This document shows, one piece after another, positions 52,832 through 62,546 of a DNA stretch of 64,000 nt. A program made the position numbers and the translations under genes. Below the pieces are notes generated by a model, which made no database searches, was not told where the DNA came from, and was given only the letters and a program-made list of their open reading frames with translations. Source of the DNA: CBDCFL01 sp965216135 (lineage in GTDB: Bacteria > Pseudomonadota > Alphaproteobacteria > Rhodobacterales > Rhodobacteraceae). How positions within the stretch are numbered: position 1 is the stretch's first letter; the number at the start of each line of letters is the position of its first letter. The DNA lies in NCBI GenBank assembly GCA_965216135.1, contig CBDCFL010000015.1, forward strand, positions 53,102-117,101. Reading direction: 5' to 3'.

Positions 52832-53537
52832 CTCAGCGGGTAATCCAACCGTAAAACATGTATCGCCAGCCTGATCGATCCGGCGGCAAAATCGCCGCTC
52901 TCGCCTGTCAGGATCAGATCTGTTGGCGTGTAATACGTGACAGGGGCCGAGGTCAGCCCGCGCAGCCAAGACCCCAAGCCAAGCCCCAGGCCCGATCCAT
53001 ACCGGTCATCTGACCCAGCAACCCCGATACGCCAGGTCGATAAAGTTCCGGACAGCGCCGTCGTGACGCGACCGGTAATTCCGATAACCATCGCACTGGC
53101 CGCAAGCGCGCCGACCGCCGTGCTTGTGGTGCCTGCCGAGAGGCTGTGATCAATCTCGATGATCTCCTGCAGTGTCGCCGCGCCGTTGGGCGAAACTGCC
53201 AGTGCACCACTGCGCCAATCTGATCCGTCAAAGATCGCATGCGACGCCATATCTATACCCATGCCTGCCAGCCCATCCCGGGCTGTATGAACACCCAACC
53301 GCCGTTTGACATCAGCGCGATTCTGCCGTCCTGACCAGCCCACTCATTCACGCCGCCGACCGGCACACCATAACAATCGCCATCGGGTGCCGATCCGGGC
53401 GGTGTCGTCTGGATGCTCGACACCAGAGACAGGTGCACCACACCATCAACCAGCGAAAATGCCTCGTTAACCGTGACATGTTTCTGGGCCTGCGCTGCTT
53501 GCAGAAGCGGCAGCGCCAGACGAGGAGAATTAGACAT
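52828..53537 (-). pseudogene. DUF2793 protein of the gene transfer agent region, -1 frameshift
   Basis: The N-terminus MSNSPRLALPLLQAAQAQKHVTVNEAFSLVDGVVHLSL and GYGVPVGG-type repeat, ending GMGWQAWV, are diagnostic of DUF2793, a phage/GTA tail-associated family. The frame stops at 53253. One frame over, DMASHAIFDGSDWRSGALA continues to 52828. One base is missing at ~53255. The ATG at 53537 lies inside the end of the preceding tail gene (8-base overlap), as in GTA clusters. Confidence 0.8.
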
Positions 53538-53797
53538 TGATTTGTACCTTCCTGAATAAACCGGGCCCGAAAGATGAAGAGATTTGCGCCACCTCAACAT
53601 CGACAAGCCCTGAAACGGCGTCAGCGGCCTGCATTGCAGATGTGTAAATCCAGGTGGGAGCCACCGGAATTTCCTCGCGGATTGTGGAGCCTGACTGCGC
53701 GACCCTGACCAGATAAAGTTCCGCCTCTTCGCTCAACGGAACGTCCAGCGCCTGCCAATTGTCGCCATCTATGCGCGTCCGTCGCACCCAGTCGATC
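53530..53797 (-). pseudogene. GTA TIM-barrel host-specificity/tail protein (orfg15-like), last ~89 codons
   Basis: The fragment QIDWVRRTRIDGDNWQALDVPL ... YTSAMQAADAVSGLVDVEVAQISSSFGPGLFRKVQINV matches the C-terminal end of the large GTA tail protein (about 1300 residues in Rhodobacter capsulatus GTA gp15). Upstream sequence is cut at ~53797 by the end of an IS21 element. The stop overlaps the DUF2793 start. The rest of the GTA cluster is not in this window. Confidence 0.75.
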
Positions 53798-53952
53798 TGT
53801 CAACGCCGGACTAAAACTACTGCACTCGCCGGAGAGAAAGTACCTCAGTTTGACAGGCATAGGTTTGTCCATAGACCCGCATAGCGGAGTGCCCCCGAAT
53901 AGCGACGCAGTTGTGCGGGGCTGTGGTCAAACCGGGGGGCGTTGTTTGGGTT

Positions 53953-54708
53953 TCAGGCTTTGTCTGACTGTCGGCTGTGTTTGAGGCGGTAGCTTTCGCC
54001 GTTCATTTCCAGGATGTGGACGTGGTGGGTCAGCCGGTCGAGAAGCGCGCCAGTAAGGCGTTCCGAGCCGAAGGTGCTGGTCCATTCATCGAACGGCAGG
54101 TTGGACGTCACAATGGTTGATCCGCGCTCGTAGCGTTGTGAGAAGACCTCAAACAGCAGTTCAGCGCCGGTTGTTGACAGGGGCACATATCCAAGCTCAT
54201 CGATGATCAGCAGGCTGTATTTGCTCAGTTGCTTCTGCAGACGCAGCAGGCGCTTCTCATCCCGGGCTTCGAGGAGTTCATGGACCAAAGCAGATGCGGT
54301 GATGAAGCCGACAGCCAGGCCCTTCTGACAGGCTGCCAACCCAAGGCCGAGGCCAATATGCGTCTTGCCGGTGCCGCTGTTTCCCACGGCGATGATGTTC
54401 TCATTGCGGCTGATGTAATCACAGCGCGCCAACTCCATCACCAGCATCTTGTTCAACGAGGGCATGGCCTTGAAGTCAAAGCTGTCGAGACTTTTGACGG
54501 CCGGGAACTTTGCAGCCTTGATCCGCCGTTCCACCATGCGTCGCTCCCGGTCGATGAGCTCCAGTTCGGCGAGGCGCAAAAGGTAGCGGGAATGATCGAT
54601 GCCTTCCGCCGCGCATTGTTTGGCGACCTTGTCATACTCACGCAGGAAAGTCGGCAGACGCAGGCTCTTCAGATGATGGGCCAGCAACAGTTGAGGTGTA
54701 TCCGTCAT
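53953..54708 (-). CDS. istB: IS21 family helper ATPase IstB
   Basis: A 251-residue AAA+ ATPase that helps IstA in target capture. Walker A is GNSGTGKTH; LLIIDELGYVPLSTTGAELLFEVFSQRYERGSTIVTSNLPFDEW holds Walker B and sensor 1. The ATG at 54708 overlaps the istA stop. It appears full length and intact. Confidence 0.92.
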   Translation of the reverse strand: MTDTPQLLLAHHLKSLRLPTFLREYDKVAKQCAAEGIDHSRYLLRLAELELIDRERRMVERRIKAAKFPAVKSLDSFDFKAMPSLNKMLVMELARCDYISRNENIIAVGNSGTGKTHIGLGLGLAACQKGLAVGFITASALVHELLEARDEKRLLRLQKQLSKYSLLIIDELGYVPLSTTGAELLFEVFSQRYERGSTIVTSNLPFDEWTSTFGSERLTGALLDRLTHHVHILEMNGESYRLKHSRQSDKA

Positions 54709-55622
54709 CACCGGTCCCCTGACAACAGCGCCATGTAGTCGCCTGGGGATGTGACCGCGACATGGGCTTTCGGGAGGTAGGGATAAACCGTCATATCCAG
54801 CCGGGAAGGTCTGCGTTCGATCCGGCACAGCACCAAATGCTTCACCGCATCAAAGCCAATTGTGCCGCGTTCGAGAGCACTCTGTATCCCGGCTTCAACA
54901 TCCGCGATCTGGAAGATCTCCAGCAGTCGCAGAACCTGAACGAACTCACGTTTGCCCTTTTTACCCATCCGGGCCTCCATAAGGCGGCGCAAGATGAGAA
55001 AGGCTTCAGGCAGTTCCCAATCAGCCAGCGGGGCTGCCTGATCAAGCGCATTGGTCTTCTGTTCGATCAGTGCCAGGTAATGAAGCGGATTGAAGATGTA
55101 ATCTTCTTTCTCCCAGGACCGGACATGGCGGGCAATGACCTCAGCCCCGCAGGCAATCACCACTTCATGCACATAGCCCCTGACCAGAACCTCTTGATGA
55201 CCATATGCAGTCGGCACCGAATAATCATTGCCGCGATAGCGCACGAGGGACAGTGAGCTCACCCGAACTGATTGCTTGTCGCAGGCGTCATAAGGAACAG
55301 CTGGTAAGGGTTGGAGCCGTTCGGCGTCAGGCGCAAACCGTTCGCCTATCGTGCCCATGTGACCACGCAGCTTGTCGCCCATGCGCTTGCGGCATTGTTC
55401 AGCCAGATGAGCATTGAGATCATCAAAGCTGGCAAATTGCGGCTTGGGCACCATGAAGTTGCGCCGGGTGTATCCCACCATCCCCTCGACTTTGCCTTTG
55501 TCATTCCCCTTGCCGGGACGGCCAAATCGATCCTCAAACAGATAATGCGACACCAGTTCCGAGAATACACGGGTCCGTTTGCGTGTCCCATCCCCGAGAA
55601 TGCGGGCAACTGCGATCCGCGT
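54708..55622 (-). pseudogene. IS21 transposase IstA, 3' portion
   Basis: About 305 codons in frame from TRIAVARILGDGTRKRTRVFSELVSHYLFEDRFGRPGKGNDKGKVEG through the C-terminal domain to the stop at 54708. The glutamate of the DDE site lies in GKVEG. Upstream, sequence is unlike IstA. The 5' part is at 57160-57477. A central stretch with the two catalytic aspartates is missing, so the element cannot transpose. Confidence 0.82.
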
Positions 55623-55671
55623 AGCCTCCGTGGATCGATGTGGGGCGCTTGATTTGGGCCAGACTCCCGTC

Positions 55672-57105
55672 TCACGCCCTCGCGGCGGCGATCAAGGCGG
55701 GAACACCTACCAGAGAGATCGCGCGGCGGATGTTGTAAGCCAGCGCCGTGATGCTGAACTCGCCGCGCACGTTCTCCAGCCGCCGGGTCAGGAAGGCACC
55801 CTGGCCCATCCATTGTTTGATTGAGCCGAAGGGATGCTCGACGCTTTCACGGCGCGCATCGAGCAGCTCCGGGCGGGCCGCCAATCGTTCTGCCATGCGC
55901 TCCAGGATCGCTTCGTCGACATAGCGCAGGACCCGACGGAAGGCGCTTTTCGTACACTTCGACTTGAGTTGGCACTCCTTGCACGCGGCGCGATTGGCGT
56001 AACTGGCGAAGATGAGATCGCGGCGCTTGCGCTTGCTGTGTAGCGCCAGGCGTTGGCCGTCGGGGCAGATGTAAATGTCCTCGCCGCCGTCATAGCGGAA
56101 GCGTTCCTTGGGAAAGAGCCCCTGGCTCACCGTTGATCCGCGCTGGGGCTTGGGCACATGCGGCATGACGCCGGCATTCTCGCAGGCCTCGATATCCTCG
56201 ATCTTGAAGTAGCCCGCGTCGGCGACCGCGTCGATCCGATCGACGGCCAGGTTCCGACGGGCCGCCACCGCCGTCTCGGCCAACAGACCGAGATCGCTGA
56301 CCTTGCTATGGACCTGCTACTCGGCGATCAGTTTGTGCTTGGCGTCCACCGCGATCTGGATGTTGTAGCCGACACCGACCCGGGTCGCGGCGTGCATCGC
56401 CCGGCTGTCCGGATCCGTCAAAGAGAGCTGGTCCTCGCCACTCGCAGCCAGCGCGTCGCGATGTTCCTCAAACCGCTCACGCCGCCCTTGGATCGCAGCG
56501 ATCTTCTCCCGGATGTTCTCCACTTCGCCGCCGCCGGTGCCGCTCTCGTCTTGCCCGTCGGCCTCGTCGAGCCGGTCGAGATAACGCGACAACCTCTCGT
56601 CGCTCTCGGCCAACGCCTTCTCCAGCTTCGCTTTGGTAAAGTTCCGCTCCCGGCTGTTCACTGCCTTGATCCGAGTACCGTCGACTGCCACCAGCTCGCG
56701 CCCGAACAGCTCCAGTTCGCGGCATAGCCTCACGAACTCCCGAAACACCTGGCGGAACGCCGCCCGATTGATCCGCCGGAAATCGGCGATCGTCTTGAAG
56801 TCCGGCGACAAACGCCGCAACAGCCAGATCACTTCGAGATTACGCTTGCTCTCGGCCTCCAGCCGGCGGCTCGAACGTACCCGATTGAGATAACCGTATA
56901 TGTAGAGCTTCAGCAGGTCCGCCGGATCGTAGCCGGGACGACCCGTCGCCTTCGGCGTGGCGCGCTCGAAACCAGCGGCCGCCAGGTCCAAACCATCCAC
57001 GAAAGCGTCGATGAAACGGACCGGGTTATCCCGGCCCACGTAATCGTCCACTGCTTCCGGCAGAAGCAGAACCTGAGAGCGGTCAATGCCAGGAATGTGT
57101 CTCAT
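55672..57105 (-). pseudogene. IS1182-like family transposase with an in-frame TAG
   Basis: A ~478-codon transposase: MRHIPGIDRSQVLLLPEAVDDYVGRDNPVRFIDAFV, GRPGYDPADLLKLYIYGYLNRVRSSRRLE, LVAVDGTRIKAVNSRERNFTKAKL, YNIQIAVDAKHKLIAE, a TAG at ~56317-56319, then QVHSKVSDLGLLAETAV in the same frame through CKECQLKSKCTKSAFRRV and EHPFGSIKQWMGQGAFLTRRLENVRGEF to 55672. The family normally has Q-Q here, so a CAG-to-TAG change is likely. The gene is otherwise complete. Confidence 0.85.
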
Positions 57106-57159
57106 GGCGGACTCTAACATCGCCATGAGCCGGACGGAATCCCCCGCCACCCAGAGTTT

Positions 57160-57477
57160 TCACACGGTCTGAATCGTGATGCCGCCTTCAAAGTCATGCT
57201 CATCACGCAGTCGTTCAAATATCCGTTTCGACGTGTGTCGCTGCTTCTTTGGAACCAGCTTATCTGCCTCAAGGGTCTGATCAATAATCCCGGTAAACGC
57301 ATCCAACTTCGGGCGTCGTACAGGTTGGCTGCGCCGGTATCCGGGCGGAAAAGAAAACGCCAACATCTTGGCGATGGTGCGTGGATCAACTCCAAATACC
57401 CGCGCCGCTTCCCGGCTGCTCATACCGTCAATTAAAACTGCATGACGTACCCGACCGTACAAATCCACGTTCTTCAT
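57160..57477 (-). pseudogene. IS21 transposase IstA, 5' portion
   Basis: 106 codons starting MKNVDLYGRVRHAVLIDGMSSREAARVFGVDPRTIAKML (helix-turn-helix) and ending KQRHTSKRIFERLRDEHDFEGGITIQTV, where a TGA forms at the junction with the IS1182-like element (GTGTGAAAAC). In the intact family the next residues are the DDE core. Its other half is at 54708-55622. Confidence 0.82.
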
Positions 57478-57582
57478 CCCCGCCCTCTGAAAACAGAAAG
57501 CATAACACTGATGGAGTTTTACTCCGGCCAACCAGACATTCTGGCCGCTTCAGTGAGGGATTATTGCACCGGCGTTCTCACA

Positions 57583-58173
57583 ATTTTCTTGTTCAATATA
57601 TTTTTTCTGTTTGCATAGATAGGCGAAATACAGGATTTCAACAGCCAGGCTTATGAGTTCGGATTCACCACTGCTCAGCTCAGTCGCATTCGCTGGTTGT
57701 TTGTCTTGTTTGCAAATTATGTCAAACCCAGCCGTAACTGACCTAACCAGCTCGACCCGATCGAGAACCTCATTTACGTGTGCAATCTCTTCGTCAAATT
57801 TGAAGTCACTGGCCCTAACTTCGGGGTCGCCTTCGATGGACCTTAACACAAGCGTTTCAAGATTGCGGAACTCCGCAACGCTTGACTGCCTAAATTGCTC
57901 ATAGCGGTTCTTCCTGCGCTGCCCCGTTAGCCAAGTTGGATTGTTCGACGTTTGTGTTCCAATTCCGGCGTCGAACGATAGTTCACCACCACGTTCCGGG
58001 GTAATGTAGCGAACGCAAACATCATCCCCTGAGAGATGGGTATCCATCAGACGCAGCAGTGTGCTCTTGCCTGAACTGTTCTTTCCAAGGACCACGTTAA
58101 TCTTGTCGTAACCGTCGATGCTGTTACCATTACCGAGATTAATCAATTCGGGCACCCGCCAAGATTGCTGCAA
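57583..58173 (-). pseudogene. AAA/ABC-type ATPase (OLD-like or AAA_15/21), truncated by IS21
   Basis: About 197 codons remain. INVVLGKNSSGKSTLLRLMD is a Walker A motif at the position used by RecF/OLD-type ATPases. ELSSGESELISLAVEILYFAYLCKQKK is an ABC signature region. The C-terminus (Walker B onward, and any nuclease or partner domain) is lost at 57582, where the frame enters IS21 DNA. The TTG at 58173 follows an in-frame stop, so the start is uncertain. Such ATPases occur in anti-phage islands and DNA repair; no partner gene is left. Confidence 0.65.
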
Positions 58174-58345
58174 ATATTAGAATGCGTAATTCTGCATGAC
58201 AAAGCCACAGCCTTTCGCAGAGATGCATGGAGCGCGACGCGTGGGCTGTAAGGATGTCCGCTCAGGGCTCACTGCCGTCGTTAGCGAGGCGTTTGGCTGG
58301 TGTCTGGTCTTGGTGAGCGAACGGCTGGTGCCGTCCGCCTTTGTT

Positions 58346-58978
58346 TCAGATGTCGATACGTTCAGCGATACTCAAGGCATCCTCCAGCTCCACGCCGAGA
58401 TATCGCACCGTGCTGTCTACTTTCGCGTGTCCAAGCAGGAGTTGAACTGCACGCAGATTGCCGGTCTTGCGGTAGATCAGCGCTGCTTTCGTGCGCCGCA
58501 TCGAATGGGTGCCGTAGCCGCTCGGGTCGAGACCTATCGCCGACACCCAGTCCCGGACGAGCCGGGCGTACTGCCGTGTCGACAGATGCGGTGACGCGTG
58601 GAAACGGCTGGGAAAAAGATGAGCACAGCCGCGCATTTCCGGTGAGTTCGCCCACTCCATCACGGATTCTCGGGTGTTCTCCGACACTTCGAATTGCACG
58701 GGTCGACCGGTCTTGCTCTGGATGACCGAGACGCGTTCACGGACGGAACCGCCGACCACGAGGTCGGCAACCTTCAGACAGACCAGATCGCAGCCACGCA
58801 GTTTGCTGTCGATGGCGAGGTTGAAGAGCGCGAGGTCGCGTAGATTGCCCGCGAGTTCGAGGCGCGTGCGGATGGCCCAAACCTGCTTTGGAAGCAGTGG
58901 GCGCTTCTGACCCACAAGTCGCCCCCTGTTCCAGGGTGTACGTTTCGGCTTGGCAACGGGAAGTTGGATTCTGGACAT
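58346..58978 (-). CDS. tyrosine recombinase/integrase, short form
   Basis: A 210-residue protein made almost only of the catalytic domain. The first arginine lies in IDSKLRGCDLVCLKVADL, the H-x-x-R box in GTHSMRRTKAAL, and LLGHAKVDSTVRYLGVE supplies the second histidine and the tyrosine nucleophile. There is no obvious core-binding domain of normal size. Short integrases like this sit on alphaproteobacterial plasmids and genomic islands. I chose the ATG at 58978; longer upstream starts add non-homologous residues. Confidence 0.78.
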   Translation of the reverse strand: MSRIQLPVAKPKRTPWNRGRLVGQKRPLLPKQVWAIRTRLELAGNLRDLALFNLAIDSKLRGCDLVCLKVADLVVGGSVRERVSVIQSKTGRPVQFEVSENTRESVMEWANSPEMRGCAHLFPSRFHASPHLSTRQYARLVRDWVSAIGLDPSGYGTHSMRRTKAALIYRKTGNLRAVQLLLGHAKVDSTVRYLGVELEDALSIAERIDI

Positions 58979-59309
58979 GATAGAGCCTCCATCCGGCCCT
59001 CCTGTCCCATGCGTCGACACCGTGTTGACGCAGCCATAATACCAAGCCCAGGCGAATGGCTGGTTTGGGAGTGTACGAGCAGCGCAGTGTCGCCGCACAG
59101 CCGCGGACCGCTTTGAGCCCAAAGCGGACCTGACCAAGCGACGCTCCTTGCACCCGCAGCATTTCGTTCAACCAAGAGGCCCGTCTGGCTCCGCTACGGG
59201 GCGGCGGCGAAACCGGCCATTCGTGGCGGCTGCAGCGAGGCACAGAGGCGCGACGGCCGAGTTGCGGACATACCGGCCTGATGCGCCTGCGGCAGAGTTG
59301 AGCACGAAT
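58979..59309. other. intergenic region, no supported gene
   Basis: 331 bases between the integrase and the EamA transporter. Open frames occur on the minus strand (to ~59243) but have no recognisable family, arise from GC bias and overlap the integrase leader. A short AAAGCGG-x-CCGCTTT inverted repeat lies at ~59108-59130. Nothing else seen. Confidence 0.5.
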
Positions 59310-60221
59310 TCACAAAGTTGACTTCGCATTTGCCAAACGATTGCGCTGACGATCCCGCCAGACGACCAATAGTCCTCCAGCCGCGATCAGGAAAGCGCCC
59401 GGGAAGAGGTCTTTTACTGGTGCCTCGCCAAAGAACGCCCACCCGAAAAAGAAAGCCATCGGAATTCCAAAATAGCTGAACGGGGCGAGATTGCTCTGTT
59501 CGGTCATCCGGTAGGAGATGACCAAACAAAGCACGGCTATTCCACCAAACCCGCCCATAGCTGCGATCCAGAAAAAATCAGACTGGCTTTGAATTGGGGT
59601 GAATCCACCGAGAAAAAGCGCAAGCACCAATGACCCGGCGACTGCGAAGACCGAGGAATAGAGGTTTGCCAGTGCACTTGGAACTTCCACATCGATTAGC
59701 CGCGCCGAAACGCCAGTTAGCGCATAGAGCGCGGCTGCACCCAGAGGTAGAAAAGAGTCCAATGTGAACGTCTCGCGCCCCGGCCCCATCACCATCACCA
59801 CTCCGACGAAACCGATCAGTACCGCCGTCCAACGGATAGTCCCAACCCGCTCCCCAAGCAAAAGCACGGCAAATCCGGTCATGAATAGCGCACCAGAGTA
59901 TGAAATTGTTGTTGCACTGGCAAAGGCGATCCGGCCTAGTGACAAATAGAACATGAACTGGGCGAGGGTGACGATTAGACCTCGCGAACAGATCAACCCC
60001 CATTGGCGGACCCTCACGCGACGGCCACTGCGGTGCCAGGCTGGTGATGACCAAAGCGCGATGACGCCAGGTATAGTTCCGAATATGTTGCGATACACGG
60101 ACAGTTCCGCCGCACTGTAGCTTGGCGAGAGAAACTTGATCACCAGCCCCATCAAATCGAAGAAAACAAGGGCCAAAAGGCTAAGGGCAATCGCACGAGA
60201 AACGGAACCAGACGGGATCAA
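59310..60221 (-). CDS. EamA/DMT family transporter (first of two)
   Basis: A 303-residue protein with ten predicted helices in two EamA repeats (ALSLLALVFFDLMGLVIKFL ... ; LIDVEVPSALANLYSSVFAVAGSLVLALFLGG ...). The conserved end-of-repeat blocks are FAVLLLGERVGTIRWTAVLIGFVGVVMVMGPG and FFGWAFFGEAPVKDLFPGAFLIAAGGLLVVWRDRQRNR. Drug/metabolite exporters; substrate unknown. Its start overlaps the stop of the next gene (ATGA). Confidence 0.85.
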   Translation of the reverse strand: MIPSGSVSRAIALSLLALVFFDLMGLVIKFLSPSYSAAELSVYRNIFGTIPGVIALWSSPAWHRSGRRVRVRQWGLICSRGLIVTLAQFMFYLSLGRIAFASATTISYSGALFMTGFAVLLLGERVGTIRWTAVLIGFVGVVMVMGPGRETFTLDSFLPLGAAALYALTGVSARLIDVEVPSALANLYSSVFAVAGSLVLALFLGGFTPIQSQSDFFWIAAMGGFGGIAVLCLVISYRMTEQSNLAPFSYFGIPMAFFFGWAFFGEAPVKDLFPGAFLIAAGGLLVVWRDRQRNRLANAKSTL

Positions 60222-61225
60222 AGGTCTTTTCCAGACAGATCAACATCCAGCAAGACTTCTGAACGCCCTTGCATGTCACTGAGAAAGTCTGGGATCAGCA
60301 ACCCACCTGTCGTTAAGCCGCTGAGGGAAGCCTTGCGCCGCGCACCCGAGACAGCGTTGCCGATGATTGCTGCGAGCAGCAGGCAGCCGCCGACGAGCGT
60401 GTTGGTCGTTGCCGTTTCTCCGAGAAACAGCCAGACCCACAGCGGCGCAAGGAGGACTTCGGCCAAAGACAAAAGGGTCAGTTCTGCCGCGGGCAGAGTT
60501 CTTGATCCAAGTGTAAATAGGACCAATCCTGCACCAACCTGAAACACCCCCATTCCCATTGCGATGCTACCGTCATTTGCAGACAGGAGAAAAGGCAAAC
60601 CGACGTTCCAGCAAATCGCTGACGTGATCAGAATCGCGAATATACCGGACAGAAATACTGAGGGAAGCATTTCGCCGGACTTGCCCCAACGAAGTGCCAC
60701 TGTGAATGCGGCGAATCCCAACGCTGATCCGAGCGCCGCCAGGCTTCCCACCATCGCAACGCCCGCGACTTTGTCAGCAACCATGACGCCAATGCCGGCG
60801 ACAGCCACCAAGATCGCGATCCAGGTGGCTCTTCGAACCGCCTCGCGCAGCACAATCCAACCAAGGATAGCTGCCATGAATGGAGCCGCTGCAAACAGCA
60901 GCATGGCATTGGCCACCGATGTTGATTGAATTGCGTAGATCCCACCGGAATAGGCGGCCACCAAAGATAGCCCGGCAATCATCCCAGGAAATCCTGATCG
61001 GCGCACTTGCCGAAACGGGTTCTGACGAGACCGGATGAGGATCACAAAGTATAGAAAAAAGGTGAGGCTGACAGATCGATAGAGCAGGATTTGCCAGACC
61101 TCCGCCTCTTGGATGAGCCGGATGCCAAGCCCAACCGTCGACCACAGGACGCCCGCCCCGATGACGAACAGAAGCCCCAGCTTGTGGCTTTGGCGCGCGT
61201 CCAAGCTGAGGCTGGAATCCGGCAC
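60218..61225 (-). CDS. EamA/DMT family transporter (second of two)
   Basis: A 335-residue protein with two EamA repeats (LGLLFVIGAGVLWSTVGLGIRLI, AAILGWIVLREAVRRATWIAILVAVAGIGVMVAD; ALGSALGFAAFTVALRW, LSLAEVLLAPLWVWLFLGETATTNTLVGGCLLLAAIIGNAV). It has a ~35-residue polar C-terminal tail. First gene of a two-gene operon; the pair may form a heteromeric exporter. It lies next to IS30, and no promoter was identified. Confidence 0.85.
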   Translation of the reverse strand: MPDSSLSLDARQSHKLGLLFVIGAGVLWSTVGLGIRLIQEAEVWQILLYRSVSLTFFLYFVILIRSRQNPFRQVRRSGFPGMIAGLSLVAAYSGGIYAIQSTSVANAMLLFAAAPFMAAILGWIVLREAVRRATWIAILVAVAGIGVMVADKVAGVAMVGSLAALGSALGFAAFTVALRWGKSGEMLPSVFLSGIFAILITSAICWNVGLPFLLSANDGSIAMGMGVFQVGAGLVLFTLGSRTLPAAELTLLSLAEVLLAPLWVWLFLGETATTNTLVGGCLLLAAIIGNAVSGARRKASLSGLTTGGLLIPDFLSDMQGRSEVLLDVDLSGKDL

Positions 61226-61361
61226 TATTGAATCCTGCGAAGCTATCCGATGCCGAAGGAGTAGCGGTGAATGGATGCCACCGACCTCCTGATCGCGACT
61301 TCAGTTGTCGTGAGAGCTTCAATGATGCCGACCGAGAAGAGGTCCGAAAAGGGCGGCGGGC

Positions 61362-62522
61362 TCAACTGATCGACGCAACACACTCGGCAAATTTCTCTGC
61401 TGGCGTTTGGTATTGCAAGGTCTTGCGAGGCCTTTCGTTCAACTGACGTGCGATCGCGCTGAGCTTTGCTTGAGAATGAACGGATAAATCAGTTCCCCTT
61501 GGCAGATATTGCCGGAGAAGCCGGTTGGTGTTTTCGTTCGAACCGCGTTGCCACGGGGAGTGTGGGTCGCAAAAGTAGACGTCGATATCGGTCGCTATGG
61601 TCAGGCGCGGGTGATCTGCCAGCTCTTTGCCGCGATCCCATGTCAGGGACTTGTAGAGTTCGCGTGGCAATCTCTGTGCCGATTTGATTAGCCCAGAGAT
61701 GACGCTTTCGGTGTCCTTGTTGGCGACTTTGACCAGCATCACATACCGCGAATGGCGTTCCACTAGGGTCGCTATATAACTGTTCTTCGACCCTCCGATC
61801 AGATCGCCTTCCCAATGCCCTGGCACCGCTCTGTCTTCCACGGACGCGGGTCTTTGACTGATCGATACGGCGTTTTTGATCTGCCCCAAACCGTTGCGCT
61901 TGAGGCTTGCATGCTTGGAGCGCCGGACAGTGCGTTTGGCGCGCAGATGCTCCAGCAACTCCTTCTTCAGTACGCCGCGCGCCTGTATATAAAGGCTTCT
62001 GTATATCGTTTCGTGCGACACTTGTTTCTGCGCTTTTTTCGGGAACGTACGCTTGAGCCAGCCCGCAATCTGCTCGGGTGACCACTTGCGCCGAAGCTTT
62101 GCCGATACTGCTTGGGCCAAAGCTGGGTGGCAAGCCAGCTTGCATGTCTTGGGGCGCAATGCGCGATCCCATGCTGCCTGATCAGAGGTCGTCGCGCGAT
62201 AGTTAGCAGATCCGCCATTCCGTCGAACCTCGCGGCTGATGGTTGAGGGCGCGCGTCCTAATTGGTGGGCGATCACGCGAAGTGATCGTTTGATGCTAAG
62301 CCCGCGCGAAATCTCCTCGCGCTCAGAAAGGCTCAGGGCGCGGCTACCACGTCTGCGACCTGGCGGGCGGATGCCGCCTGTCGGCGAGATAACGGAAAAG
62401 ACCGAGGATGATTGCCGGTCAAACACCCGCCCAATCGAACTCATCGACTCTCCGCGCTGCCAACGATCCCAAATCTCAGCCCGCTGCGTGGCCGAATAGT
62501 AAATGCGACGACGATACTTCAT
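61362..62522 (-). CDS. IS30 family transposase
   Basis: A 386-residue DDE transposase. N-terminal helix-turn-helix (RAEIWDRWQRGESMSSIGRVF, ISRGLSIKRSLRVIAHQLGRAPSTISREVRRNGG) and the catalytic core GHWEGDLIGGSKNSYIATLVERHSRYV, SLTWDRGKELADH and PHSPWQRGSNENTNRLLRQYLPRGTDL supply the D, D, E triad. The frame is complete and intact; the stop falls in the terminal repeat. Its own promoter is displaced by IS5. Confidence 0.92.
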   Translation of the reverse strand: MKYRRRIYYSATQRAEIWDRWQRGESMSSIGRVFDRQSSSVFSVISPTGGIRPPGRRRGSRALSLSEREEISRGLSIKRSLRVIAHQLGRAPSTISREVRRNGGSANYRATTSDQAAWDRALRPKTCKLACHPALAQAVSAKLRRKWSPEQIAGWLKRTFPKKAQKQVSHETIYRSLYIQARGVLKKELLEHLRAKRTVRRSKHASLKRNGLGQIKNAVSISQRPASVEDRAVPGHWEGDLIGGSKNSYIATLVERHSRYVMLVKVANKDTESVISGLIKSAQRLPRELYKSLTWDRGKELADHPRLTIATDIDVYFCDPHSPWQRGSNENTNRLLRQYLPRGTDLSVHSQAKLSAIARQLNERPRKTLQYQTPAEKFAECVASIS

Positions 62523-62546
62523 GCTCAACACTCCATCTCTTCCTAA

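Larger units (their letters stand above)
53798..57582 (-). mobile_element. IS21 family element, disrupted by an IS1182-like element
   Basis: Left end TGTCAACGCCGG (53798) and right end, read on the minus strand, TGTGAGAACGCCGG (57582) share an AACGCCGG terminal core. Between them lie istB, a 3' part of istA, an IS1182-like transposase and a 5' part of istA. No target duplication is visible: the left neighbour is a GTA tail gene and the right an ATPase, both cut. This suggests an adjacent deletion at the element. Terminal boundaries are by eye. Confidence 0.7.

Noticed and set aside
58737..59243. Overlapping minus-strand frames upstream of the integrase
   Set aside because: No recognisable family, and they run across the integrase start in other frames.
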